Of a stretch of DNA of 64,000 bases, positions 22,176-29,943 are shown one piece after another; positions within the stretch are counted from its first letter, which is position 1; the number at the start of each line of letters is the position of its first letter. The translations under genes were made by a program, and so were the position numbers. The stretch covers positions 19,894 through 83,893 of the forward strand of contig JBMNQG010000001.1 in NCBI GenBank assembly GCA_050944015.1, read 5' to 3'. This DNA comes from DUOX01 sp050944015 (GTDB lineage Bacteria > Bacillota > Clostridia > Oscillospirales > Oscillospiraceae). The notes beneath the pieces were generated by a model that saw only the letters and a program-made list of their open reading frames with translations, did not search any database and was not told where the DNA came from.

Positions 22176-22259
22176 GCGAAAAACCCAGTTTTTCGCCCAT
22201 CAGGGGCGGTCCGCTGCCGAATACCGGTAAGAACGCCTGCAGTGAAGGGAGGATTGCAT
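22176..22259 (+). ncRNA. Structured 5' leader of rplS (candidate L19 leader)
   Basis: GCGAAAAAC (22176-22184) pairs perfectly with GTTTTTCGC (22188-22196), and further downstream GGCGG and CCGCTGCC can form a second hairpin. There is no T tract, so it is not a terminator. Leaders upstream of rplS with autoregulatory hairpins are known in Firmicutes (L19 leader), but I cannot prove the match by eye. Confidence 0.35.
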
Positions 22260-22601
22260 ATGGATTTGATTAATGCTCTTACTCAGCAGTATATGAAGCC
22301 TGAACTTCCTGCAATGAACGTAGGCGATACCGTCCGGGTCACCGTCCGCGTAAAGGAAGGTAATCGCGTTCGTAATCAGGCTTTCGAAGGCATTATAATT
22401 GCCAAAAAGCATGGCGGTATCAATCAGACCATTACCGTCCGTCGTGTCTCCTACAATGTTGGCTGCGAAAAAGTTTTCCCCGTCCACTCTCCCAGCATCG
22501 TGTCTGTGGAGGTATTGAGACGCGGTAAGGTCCGTAGGGCTAAGCTTTATTACCTTCGTGACCGTGTTGGAAAAAAGGCCAAAGTCAAGGAACTTATCTA
22601 A
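22260..22601 (+). CDS. rplS: 50S ribosomal protein L19
   Basis: Large-subunit ribosomal protein at the interface with the 30S subunit. It has 113 residues, the usual length. Characteristic stretches are RVKEGNRVRNQAFEGIIIAKK, GGINQTITVRRVSYNVGCEK, FPVHSPSIVSVEVLRRGKVR and RAKLYYLRDRVGKKAKV. The start at 22260 is fixed by GGGAGG six bases upstream; a GTG at 22242 in the same frame is unlikely because it would include that site. It is monocistronic: a promoter precedes it and a terminator follows. Confidence 0.98.
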   Translation: MDLINALTQQYMKPELPAMNVGDTVRVTVRVKEGNRVRNQAFEGIIIAKKHGGINQTITVRRVSYNVGCEKVFPVHSPSIVSVEVLRRGKVRRAKLYYLRDRVGKKAKVKELI

Positions 22602-22610
22602 CTTTCTCAA

Positions 22611-22634
22611 AAAAAGGGGCGGCAGCCTCTTTTT
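22611..22634 (+). terminator. Terminator of rplS
   Basis: AAAAAGGGG (22611-22619) pairs with CCTCTTTTT (22626-22634) around CGGCAG, followed by more T residues. Confidence 0.75.
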
Positions 22635-22724
22635 TTGTTGCTTATGTTGAAGAATCTAGTGTATAATAATTTAGATAAATATTCCTGGGCATAGCAGCCA
22701 ATAATCCATTCGGAAGGTAGTAAT

Positions 22725-23330
22725 ATGGACATAAACAACGGGAGCAATGTTGCTGATGAAAAGGGCGTGAGCCCTGGAAATGAACTTCCCGGCGCGGGAA
22801 ATTCCTCGAAACTGCTCAGCGAGATTTATGACTGGATACAGTGCCTGGTGTCCGCCCTTCTCATCTGTGTGCTTGTATTTGTCTTTTTCGTGCGCATGAT
22901 AGATGTGGTGGGGCATTCCATGGAGCCCACTCTTAACGACAGTGATAAGGTCATAATCTCAGACCTGTTCTATACCCCCAAGTCCGGCGACATTGTGGTG
23001 CTACGCCTGGAGAGCTTCCGCAAGGAGCCCATCGTCAAGCGCATTATTGCCACAGAGGGTCAGACTGTGGACATTGATTTCGAAAACGGAATAGTTTATG
23101 TGGACGGCCAAGCCCTTGAAGAGGATTACACTGCCGAGGCCACATTCACCCGCCTTGACTTTTACGGGCCGGTTACGGTGCCCGAAGGCAAGGTTTTCGT
23201 CATGGGCGACAACCGGAACAATTCTACCGACAGCCGGGACGACCGTATCGGGTTTATTGACGAGCGGTATATAATGGGCAAGGTATACTGGATAGTATTT
23301 CCTCTTAAGAAGTTTGGCTCGGTCTACTGA
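22725..23330 (+). CDS. lepB: Signal peptidase I
   Basis: Membrane-bound serine protease that cleaves signal peptides at the outer face. It has 201 residues. A hydrophilic N-terminal segment of about 35 residues is followed by one membrane span (VSALLICVLVFVFFVRMI). Box B contains the catalytic Ser in GHSMEPTL, and the catalytic Lys is in VKRIIATEGQ; MGDNRNNSTDSR is the conserved end motif. The start is ATG 22725 with GGAAGG upstream. In Firmicutes lepB often sits next to rbgA and rnhB, as it does here. Confidence 0.96.
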   Translation: MDINNGSNVADEKGVSPGNELPGAGNSSKLLSEIYDWIQCLVSALLICVLVFVFFVRMIDVVGHSMEPTLNDSDKVIISDLFYTPKSGDIVVLRLESFRKEPIVKRIIATEGQTVDIDFENGIVYVDGQALEEDYTAEATFTRLDFYGPVTVPEGKVFVMGDNRNNSTDSRDDRIGFIDERYIMGKVYWIVFPLKKFGSVY

Positions 23331-23343
23331 TTCGGAGCTGAGT

Positions 23344-24216
23344 ATGAACGAGAGGCAGGAGCTGAATATACAGTGGTATCCCGGGCATATGACAAAAGCC
23401 CGGAGAATGATAGAGTCCAACCTGAAACTGGTGGATGTGGTATGCGAGATAATCGACGCCCGTATACCATATTCCAGCAGAAACCCCGATATTGACCGCC
23501 TGGTGGGTTCAAAGCCCAGGCTTCTTATTTTAAATCGCATTGACCAGGCGGACCCCGCTATGACCGCCCGCTGGAAGGAGCACTTCAAATCCTGCGGCTT
23601 TCATGTTCTCGAAACCGACTGCCGCAGCGGGAAGGGCGTTGCAAGCTTTTCAAAAGCGGTGCGCGCCATCCTGAAGGATAAGCTGGAGGAATACGCCGCC
23701 AAAGGCCAGTCGGGCCGCCCCCTGCGGGCCATGGTTCTGGGAATCCCCAATGTTGGGAAGTCAACCTTTATCAACAAGGTTGCGGGGCGCAAGGCGGCCG
23801 CTGCCTCCGACAGGCCGGGAGTTACCCGCGGGAAGCATTGGATAACCGTGGACAGGCAGCTCGAGCTGCTGGATACACCTGGCATACTCTGGCCCCGTTT
23901 TGACAGCCGGGAGGTTGGGGAAGCCCTTGCCGTCACCGGCGCCATCCGGGACGAGGTTGTGGATACTGAGGCACTGGCCGCCAATTTGCTGGTAAGGCTG
24001 AGGGAGATGTACCCCGAAAGCATCCGGAACCGGTACAAGTTTACCCCGGAACCGGAGGCCTCCGGCTTTGAGCTGCTTGAAACCGCGGCAAAAAAGAGGG
24101 GATTTTTAATCTCCGGCGGCGAATACGACACGGAGCGCATGGCGGCGGTGCTTCTGGACGAATTCCGAAGCGGCAAGCTGGGGCGCATAACCCTTGAATC
24201 GCCTCCAGCGTCCTGA
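23344..24216 (+). CDS. rbgA: Ribosome biogenesis GTPase YlqF/RbgA
   Basis: GTPase needed for late assembly of the 50S subunit. It has 290 residues. The protein is circularly permuted: the G4 motif (LNRIDQAD) precedes G1 (GIPNVGKST) and G3 (DTPG), as is typical of the YlqF family. The N-terminus reads QWYPGHMTKARRMI, an invariant family start. ATG at 23344 is chosen; the in-frame TTG at 23314 overlaps lepB. The C-terminal RNA-binding part is present. It sits between lepB and rnhB. Confidence 0.96.
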   Translation: MNERQELNIQWYPGHMTKARRMIESNLKLVDVVCEIIDARIPYSSRNPDIDRLVGSKPRLLILNRIDQADPAMTARWKEHFKSCGFHVLETDCRSGKGVASFSKAVRAILKDKLEEYAAKGQSGRPLRAMVLGIPNVGKSTFINKVAGRKAAAASDRPGVTRGKHWITVDRQLELLDTPGILWPRFDSREVGEALAVTGAIRDEVVDTEALAANLLVRLREMYPESIRNRYKFTPEPEASGFELLETAAKKRGFLISGGEYDTERMAAVLLDEFRSGKLGRITLESPPAS

Positions 24217-24240
24217 TTTCAAGCTGAAGAGGGAAATCCA

Positions 24241-24837
24241 GTGGATTTGTGGTCGATAGAAAATGAAATACTTGACTCCGGTATTTCGCCCGTCTGCGGC
24301 GTTGACGAAGCCGGGAGAGGGCCCCTGGCGGGGCCGGTGTGCGCCGCCGCGGTAATCCTGCCCAGGGGTCTTGAGATTCCGGGGCTTGACGACTCCAAGA
24401 AGCTGACGCCCAAGCGCAGGGAGGCCCTTTACCATGTAATCTGTTCCAGGGCGGTCGCCTACGGAATTGCGTTCGCCTCCGTGGAGGAGATAGAGCAGCT
24501 CAACATTCTGGGGGCAACCTACCTTGCCATGAACCGGGCGATAGAGGCCCTGAGCCTTAAGCCCGCCCTGGCGCTGATTGACGGAAACTGCAATGCCGGA
24601 ATCAAGTATCCCAGCAGATGCATAGTGGGCGGGGACGGGAAATGCGTCTCCATTGCCGCAGCCTCTATTCTCGCCAAGGTAAGCCGCGACAGGCTTATGT
24701 GCAAGCTGGCGGAGAAATACTCCAATTATGGCTTCGAGCGGCATATGGGATACGCCACAAAAATGCATTATGAAGCCCTCAGGGTATATGGCCCGTCCCC
24801 AATACATAGACTTTCTTTCCTGAAAAAACTGCACTAG
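24241..24837 (+). CDS. rnhB: Ribonuclease HII
   Basis: Removes ribonucleotides from RNA-DNA hybrids, acting at replication and in repair. It has 198 residues. Motifs: GVDEAGRGPLAGPV (acidic metal ligands), DDSKKLTPKRRE, and ALIDGNCNAG with the third Asp, and the end SIAAASILAKVSRD. The start is GTG at 24241 with GAGGGA upstream. It directly follows rbgA. Confidence 0.97.
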   Translation: MDLWSIENEILDSGISPVCGVDEAGRGPLAGPVCAAAVILPRGLEIPGLDDSKKLTPKRREALYHVICSRAVAYGIAFASVEEIEQLNILGATYLAMNRAIEALSLKPALALIDGNCNAGIKYPSRCIVGGDGKCVSIAAASILAKVSRDRLMCKLAEKYSNYGFERHMGYATKMHYEALRVYGPSPIHRLSFLKKLH

Positions 24838-24846
24838 GAGCCGGTT

Positions 24847-25209
24847 ATGGAAAAGAAACTTGCTGGCCGCTGGGGCGAGCTTAAGGCGGCGGAATACCTG
24901 AAAAGCCGCAGATACAAGGTAATCGGCATGAACTACAGCTGCCGCCAGGGCGAGATTGACATTATCGCGCAAAATAAGGAGTATCTGGTTTTTGCCGAGG
25001 TCAAGCTTAGGAAAAATGACCGATTTGCGCAGGCAATGGAATTCGTTACTCTCTCCAAGCAGAAAAAAATAATTGCCGCTGCGCAGCAATGGCTTTCGGA
25101 AAACCCTACGGAGCTCCAGCCCCGTTTCGACGTCATCGAAATCTACGCACCGGAGGGCAGCGCCAGCAAGGAAATTAGGATTAACCACATTGAAAACGCA
25201 TTCATGTAA
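24847..25209 (+). CDS. yraN: YraN family protein (UPF0102), nuclease-like
   Basis: A 120-residue protein of the UPF0102 family, related in fold to restriction endonuclease-like proteins. It contains GRWGELKAAEYL and INYSCRQGEIDIIAQ-like segments: the latter (here MNYSCRQGEIDIIAQNKEYL) and VFAEVKLRKND form the nuclease-like (D/E)xK pattern. Its natural target is unknown. TAGGAGCC precedes the ATG at 24847. It is part of the rnhB-yraN block seen in many bacteria. Confidence 0.92.
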   Translation: MEKKLAGRWGELKAAEYLKSRRYKVIGMNYSCRQGEIDIIAQNKEYLVFAEVKLRKNDRFAQAMEFVTLSKQKKIIAAAQQWLSENPTELQPRFDVIEIYAPEGSASKEIRINHIENAFM

Positions 25210-25220
25210 GGAGCCCGAAG

Positions 25221-26693
25221 ATGAAGTATTTCAGTACACGCAACAGCAGTATGAAAGTGTCGGCCTCACAGGCCATTGCCAGAGGGCTTGCGCCGGACGG
25301 AGGCCTTTTCGTACCTGAAATAGTGCCGGCCCTTTCACAGCAGGAGATAGCTTCCCTCTGCGGCATTGACTACCGGGGCCGAGCCCTGCATATATTGTCC
25401 AAGTTTCTGGACGAGTTTGAAAGGCCGGAGCTGGAGTCCTTTGTCAACGCCGCATATGGGGAGAACTTTTACCATCCTGATGTGGCGCCCCTCAGCTTCC
25501 TGGGAGAGAATACCGCAATGCTGGAGCTGTGGCATGGCCCCACCTGCGCCTTCAAGGACATGGCCCTGCAGATGCTTCCGCACCTTTTAACCGCGTCCCT
25601 GAGGAAAAACGGCGAAACTCGCCAGGTCTGCGTACTGGTGGCCACGTCCGGCGACACAGGCAAAGCGGCCCTGGAGGGGTTTAAGGATGTGGAGGGTACC
25701 AGAATCATAGTGTTTTATCCCCGGGACGGAGTATCCGATATACAGAAGCTCCAGATGATTACCCAGACGGGGAACAACGTTCTGGTCAGCGCCGTTGCCG
25801 GCAACTTCGACGACGCCCAGGCTGGAGTAAAGGCAATTTTCAGGGACCGCCAATTTGAAAAAGCGCTGGATGAGCGCGGATTTTTCCTGTCTTCCGCCAA
25901 CTCCATCAACTGGGGCCGTCTCCTGCCTCAGATTATATATTATGTGTCAGCCTACTGTGACCTTTTGAAGGCAAACAGAATAAAAATGGGAGAAAAGGTA
26001 AATTTCTGCGTTCCTACGGGAAATTTCGGGAACATTCTGGCCGCCTGGTACGCCAAACAGATGGGGCTGCCGGTAAACAGGCTTATCTGCGCCTCAAACC
26101 GGAATAACATTCTTACGGATTTCATCAACACCGGCGTCTACGACAGGAACCGGGATTTTTATACTACGATATCCCCATCCATGGATATTCTTATTTCAAG
26201 CAATCTTGAGCGCCTGCTCCACGCACTGAGCGGCGATGCCGAAGTTTCGGATTATATGTCGCAGCTCAACGAAACCGGCAGGTACGCCGTGAGCGATAAG
26301 ATTAAGGCGGCCGTACAATCCGATTTTGCCGCGGGATATTGCACCGATGAGGACACAAAGGCTGAAATAAAACGGGTTTTCAGGGAATATAATTATCTTA
26401 TGGACACTCACACCGCCGTGGCGTATAAAGTGCTTCGGGATTACCGCCAGGCTTCGGGAGACGACGCAGTCACAGTCGTGGTCTCCACGGCCAGCCCGTT
26501 TAAATTTGCCGAAGACGTGCTGGACGCCCTGGGAGTAAATGATGGACGTGAATTTCCCCTGAAAGCCCTCGCCGAGGCCACGGGCGTAGTTTCCCCCGTG
26601 CCCCTGGAAGGGCTTGAAAACCGCCAGACGCGTTTTCCAGGCTGCGTGGAAAAATCGGAAATGCTGAGCCTGGTGGACGGTTTTCTCTCCTGA
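25221..26693 (+). CDS. thrC: Threonine synthase
   Basis: Pyridoxal-phosphate enzyme that converts O-phosphohomoserine to threonine. It has 490 residues, which matches the longer type of the enzyme. It begins MKYFSTRNSSMKVSASQAI, and the PLP-lysine segment is GPTCAFKDMALQMLP. SGDTGKAALEGFKDV and PTGNFGNILAAWYAKQMGLPV are characteristic of the family. The ribosome site is AAGGAG. It is downstream of yraN with 11 bases between, so it may be co-transcribed, although its function is unrelated. Confidence 0.97.
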   Translation: MKYFSTRNSSMKVSASQAIARGLAPDGGLFVPEIVPALSQQEIASLCGIDYRGRALHILSKFLDEFERPELESFVNAAYGENFYHPDVAPLSFLGENTAMLELWHGPTCAFKDMALQMLPHLLTASLRKNGETRQVCVLVATSGDTGKAALEGFKDVEGTRIIVFYPRDGVSDIQKLQMITQTGNNVLVSAVAGNFDDAQAGVKAIFRDRQFEKALDERGFFLSSANSINWGRLLPQIIYYVSAYCDLLKANRIKMGEKVNFCVPTGNFGNILAAWYAKQMGLPVNRLICASNRNNILTDFINTGVYDRNRDFYTTISPSMDILISSNLERLLHALSGDAEVSDYMSQLNETGRYAVSDKIKAAVQSDFAAGYCTDEDTKAEIKRVFREYNYLMDTHTAVAYKVLRDYRQASGDDAVTVVVSTASPFKFAEDVLDALGVNDGREFPLKALAEATGVVSPVPLEGLENRQTRFPGCVEKSEMLSLVDGFLS

Positions 26694-26702
26694 AATATGT
26701 AA

Positions 26703-26721
26703 AGGCGAACCAAGTTCGCCT
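26703..26721 (+). terminator. Hairpin between thrC and the DUF1540 gene
   Basis: AGGCGAAC (26703-26710) pairs with GTTCGCCT (26714-26721). The stem is perfect, 8 base pairs, with a three-base loop, but the T tract is poor on both strands, so it is a weak bidirectional terminator. Confidence 0.5.
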
Positions 26722-26728
26722 CTTGATG

Positions 26729-26911
26729 TTACGATGATTTTGGAGTGAAGGTTGCACAGAAGGTCTCGGCCTTCCGATTGGCGTTTTCGTTCTCTACCAT
26801 AATCTTTTCCGCGGTGCATATATCGCCTTTGGAGTGGAAAACGCAGTTTTTAACGTCACACCCTACACTTACACAGGAAAAATTATTATTGTTACCCTTT
26901 GTTTGGTTCAT
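26729..26911 (-). CDS. DUF1540 domain protein
   Basis: A 60-residue protein with a single DUF1540 motif: CVSVGCDVKNCVFHSKGDICTA pattern, i.e. Cys at about 13, 18, 23, and 32, spaced as in this small, probably metal-binding family. The start at 26911 follows GGGAGGAATAAGT. The function of the family is not established; members occur in spore-forming Firmicutes. It is divergent from the phosphoesterase gene. Confidence 0.85.
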   Translation of the reverse strand: MNQTKGNNNNFSCVSVGCDVKNCVFHSKGDICTAEKIMVENENANRKAETFCATFTPKSS

Positions 26912-27045
26912 ACTTATTCCTCCCTTGCATATCCGGCAATAGTTTTACCGGTTTTAATATTATTTCCCGGGTAATAAATCGTATGCGCCGGAGCCGGCCG
27001 GAGGAATTGGCCGTTAGCTTTATTCTCCTTGATGGGAGGGAGCAA

Positions 27046-27735
27046 ATGTCTTTATATGCCATCGGCGACCTGCACCTGTCCCTGGGCACGGATAAGCCCA
27101 TGGATGTTTTCGGCAGGGAATGGGAAAATTATGTTGAAAAAATAATAGAAGGATTTAAGGACATATCGGAGGACGACGTCTGCGTTATATGCGGGGACAT
27201 CAGCTGGGGCATGAACCTCAAAGAGGCTGAAGAGGATTTCCTGTTTATAAGCAGGCTTCCCGGGAAGAAGATAATTTTAAAGGGCAATCACGACTACTGG
27301 TGGTCGACGGCCAAAAAGGCGTACAGTTTTTTTGATGAAAAAGGCATAAACAATATAGAAATCCTGCACAATAACTGCTTTTTTTATGGGGATGTGGCCA
27401 TCTGCGGAACCCGGGGCTGGTTTTATGAGGAGGAAAAAGACAGCGAGCACGACAGAAAAATCGTGCTCAGGGAGCTGGGGCGTCTTGAGACTTCGCTGAA
27501 GGCGGCGGGGGATAAGGAGAAGCTGGTTTTTCTCCACTATCCGCCCAAATATGGCGACTACGAGTGCGGGGAGATTCTGGACCTGCTGAACAAATATAAG
27601 GTAAGCCTCTGCTGCTACGGCCACATTCACAGCAAAGGCCGTCAGATGGCGTTCGAAGGCTATTACCGGGGGGTCCGCCACGTGCTTGTCTCTGCCGACC
27701 ATCTCCGCTTCAGACCATATCATATAAAATATTAA
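27046..27735 (+). CDS. Calcineurin-like metallophosphoesterase
   Basis: A 229-residue phosphoesterase. Motifs: AIGDLHLS (Asp, His), CGDISWGM (Asp), LKGNHDYWW (Asn, His), LVFLHYPPK and CYGHIHSKG (GHIH). The substrate is unknown; the conserved histidines and Asp mark a two-metal enzyme. The start at 27046 has GGGAGGGAG upstream, so the in-frame ATG at 26899 is rejected. It precedes the tig promoter and is probably transcribed on its own. Confidence 0.9.
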   Translation: MSLYAIGDLHLSLGTDKPMDVFGREWENYVEKIIEGFKDISEDDVCVICGDISWGMNLKEAEEDFLFISRLPGKKIILKGNHDYWWSTAKKAYSFFDEKGINNIEILHNNCFFYGDVAICGTRGWFYEEEKDSEHDRKIVLRELGRLETSLKAAGDKEKLVFLHYPPKYGDYECGEILDLLNKYKVSLCCYGHIHSKGRQMAFEGYYRGVRHVLVSADHLRFRPYHIKY

Positions 27736-27747
27736 ATTAATATATGT

Positions 27748-27776
27748 TTGCAATTCCATTTTCAGTCTGATATAAT
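27748..27776 (+). promoter_or_regulatory. Sigma-A promoter of tig
   Basis: TTGCAA (27748-27753) and TATAAT (27771-27776, perfect) are separated by 17 bases, about 77 bases before the ATG of tig. Confidence 0.85.
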
Positions 27777-27852
27777 ATAAGATACGCGACTTTTATACTG
27801 TTATTACGATGTTTATGAAATGCTGATATGAAATTTAGGAGGATTACACCCA

Positions 27853-29262
27853 ATGATCGTTAAGAGCATTGAAAAAAGAGAGAACAACACCGCCACATTC
27901 CAAGTTGAAATCAATAGAGAGGAATTTGAAGCTGCCATCAATAGAGCATATCTGAAAAACAAGCAGAACATTATGGTGCCCGGATTCAGAAAGGGTAAGG
28001 CTCCAAGAATGGTCATTGAGGGTATGTTCGGCTCCGATGTATTTTACGAAGATGCAATTGATGACCTGTCTCCGATGGCTTTCAAGTTTGGAGTAGACAA
28101 GGAAGCGCTGGAGACAGTTGGACGGCCTACTTTAACCGACATGAATATATCCGAGGAAATAGAGGTTACTCTCACATTTGAGACTGCCCTTTACCCCGCT
28201 GTCACCCTTGGCCAGTATAAGGGCCTTGAAGCTCCCAAGCCTGCGGTAAAAGTCGAGGAATCCGATGTGGATGCCGAGCTTGAGTCTCTCCGCAAGAGAA
28301 ACTCCCGCCTGCAGACTGTGGACCGCACCGCGGCGGAGGGCGATACTGCCATGATCGACTTTGAAGGTTTCATCAACGGCGAGGCCTTTGAGGGCGGCAA
28401 GGGCGAAAACTATAATCTGGTCCTCGGTTCCGGCCAGTTTATCCCCGGCTTTGAGGAGCAGGTGATAGGCATGTCTGCCGGAGAGGAGAAGGATATAAAC
28501 GTCACCTTCCCCGAGGATTATCATGAGGAATTTGCCGGAAAGAACGCCGTTTTCCGCGTAAAGCTCAACGAGGTCAAGGAGACGATTCTCCCTGAGCTTG
28601 ACGACGAATTCGCAAAGGACGTGTCCGAATTTGACACTCTTGAGGAGTATAGGAACAGCGTCCGCGAAAGACTCCTGAAAAGCCGCGAGGACGACGCCAC
28701 AAGGGAGTTCAAGGATGCCCTTATTGACAAGGCGGCAAAGAACATGACCGTAATAATACCTGACGCAATGGTAGAAGAACAGGTAGACATGATAATCAAC
28801 GACTATGCCCAAAATCTGGCAATGCAGGGCTACAGCCTTGAGCAGTACCTGAGCATGATGGGCATGGACGTCGCCAGCTTCCGCGGCAGCATCAGGCCCA
28901 CCGCCCTCCGCCAGATTGAGGTGGAACTGCTTTTGAACAAGGTTGCCGAGGAGGAAATGATTGAGTGCACCGACGAGGAAATCGAGGCGGAGATTGCAAG
29001 GCTGGCCGAACTGTACCAGTTGGAGGCTGAGGAGGTCAAAAAGGCCATATCCGTCGAGACCCTGGCCCGCGACCTGCGCATGAGGAAGGCCGCCAACGTC
29101 ATCTACGATACGGGTATACCCACGGAGCCCGTTGAAGAGGAAAAGGTTAAGGAAGAAGGCGGCGAGGAGGCCAAGACTGAGAGGAAGCCCAGGGCCAGGA
29201 AGTCGACCAAGGCCAAGGCCGAGGAAAAGAAGGAAGAGGAAGCGACGGAAAAAGCTGAATAA
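27853..29262 (+). CDS. tig: Trigger factor (ribosome-associated chaperone)
   Basis: Peptidyl-prolyl isomerase and chaperone that binds near the polypeptide exit. It has 469 residues. The N-terminal ribosome-binding domain contains the signature MVPGFRKGKAPRMVIE; the FKBP-type PPIase domain follows (about 150-240, with DTAMIDFEGFINGEAFEGG); the rest is the helical C-terminal domain. The end carries an extra tail of about 45 residues rich in Lys and Glu, longer than in most relatives. AGGAGG lies 5' of the ATG at 27853. It heads the tig-clpP-clpX-lon-engB group. Confidence 0.97.
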   Translation: MIVKSIEKRENNTATFQVEINREEFEAAINRAYLKNKQNIMVPGFRKGKAPRMVIEGMFGSDVFYEDAIDDLSPMAFKFGVDKEALETVGRPTLTDMNISEEIEVTLTFETALYPAVTLGQYKGLEAPKPAVKVEESDVDAELESLRKRNSRLQTVDRTAAEGDTAMIDFEGFINGEAFEGGKGENYNLVLGSGQFIPGFEEQVIGMSAGEEKDINVTFPEDYHEEFAGKNAVFRVKLNEVKETILPELDDEFAKDVSEFDTLEEYRNSVRERLLKSREDDATREFKDALIDKAAKNMTVIIPDAMVEEQVDMIINDYAQNLAMQGYSLEQYLSMMGMDVASFRGSIRPTALRQIEVELLLNKVAEEEMIECTDEEIEAEIARLAELYQLEAEEVKKAISVETLARDLRMRKAANVIYDTGIPTEPVEEEKVKEEGGEEAKTERKPRARKSTKAKAEEKKEEEATEKAE

Positions 29263-29329
29263 TCCTGATTCTATTTGGATATGCTCTCTTGAACGATATT
29301 TCAAATTTTTTACAAAGGAGCGATAATCG

Positions 29330-29911
29330 ATGAGTCTAGTGCCCTATGTAGTTGAACAGACCTCCAGGGGAGAGCGTTCTTACGATATTTTTTCCCGTCT
29401 CCTTAATGATCGCATAATTATACTGTCCGAAGAAGTTAACGATACAACAGCCAGCTTGATTGTCGCCCAGATGCTTTATCTGGAAGCTCAGGACCCGGAT
29501 AAAGACATTCAGTTCTATATTAATAGTCCTGGCGGCAGCGTCACAGCAGGTCTGGCGATTTATGACACCATGCAGTATATTAAGCCCGACGTCTCCACAA
29601 TTTGCATAGGCATGGCCGCTTCCATGGGCGCGTTTTTGCTCAGCGCCGGCGCCAAGGGAAAGCGCATAGCCCTGCCCAATGTGGAGATTATGATTCACCA
29701 GCCCTCCGGCGGAAGCCGCGGCCAGGCTACGGACATCCAGATCCAGGCGGAGCGTCTTATCAGGATGAAGAAGCGGCTGAACAAAATTCTCGCCGAGAAT
29801 ACCGGCCAGCCTCTGGAGAGGATTGAAATAGACTGCGAGCGCGACTACTTTATGACCGCTGAGGAAGCAAAGGAATACGGTGTTATTGATAAGATTATCT
29901 ACAAGCGCTAA
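29330..29911 (+). CDS. clpP: ATP-dependent Clp protease proteolytic subunit
   Basis: Serine protease subunit of the ClpXP complex. It has 193 residues. The catalytic triad is visible: Ser in GMAASMGAFLLSAG, His in IMIHQPSGGSRGQATD, and Asp in ERDYFMTAEEA. Start MSLVPYVVEQTSRGERSYDI is typical. The ATG has AAAGGAGCG upstream. The gene is followed by clpX within 32 bases, matching the known pairing. Confidence 0.98.
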   Translation: MSLVPYVVEQTSRGERSYDIFSRLLNDRIIILSEEVNDTTASLIVAQMLYLEAQDPDKDIQFYINSPGGSVTAGLAIYDTMQYIKPDVSTICIGMAASMGAFLLSAGAKGKRIALPNVEIMIHQPSGGSRGQATDIQIQAERLIRMKKRLNKILAENTGQPLERIEIDCERDYFMTAEEAKEYGVIDKIIYKR

Positions 29912-29943
29912 TATAAAAGTGATTAAATTTTGAGGTATCCGCT

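Noticed and set aside
24106..25188. 360-residue open frame on the minus strand
   Set aside because: It lies opposite rbgA, rnhB and yraN, all well supported; a shadow frame.
26899..27045. N-terminal extension of the phosphoesterase
   Set aside because: The frame is open to 26899, but the strong ribosome site GGGAGGGAG just before 27046 and the family start at MSLYAIGDLH favour the shorter form.
28132..29304. 390-residue open frame on the minus strand
   Set aside because: It is fully antisense to tig, has no ribosome site or family motifs, and exists because of the codon bias of tig.
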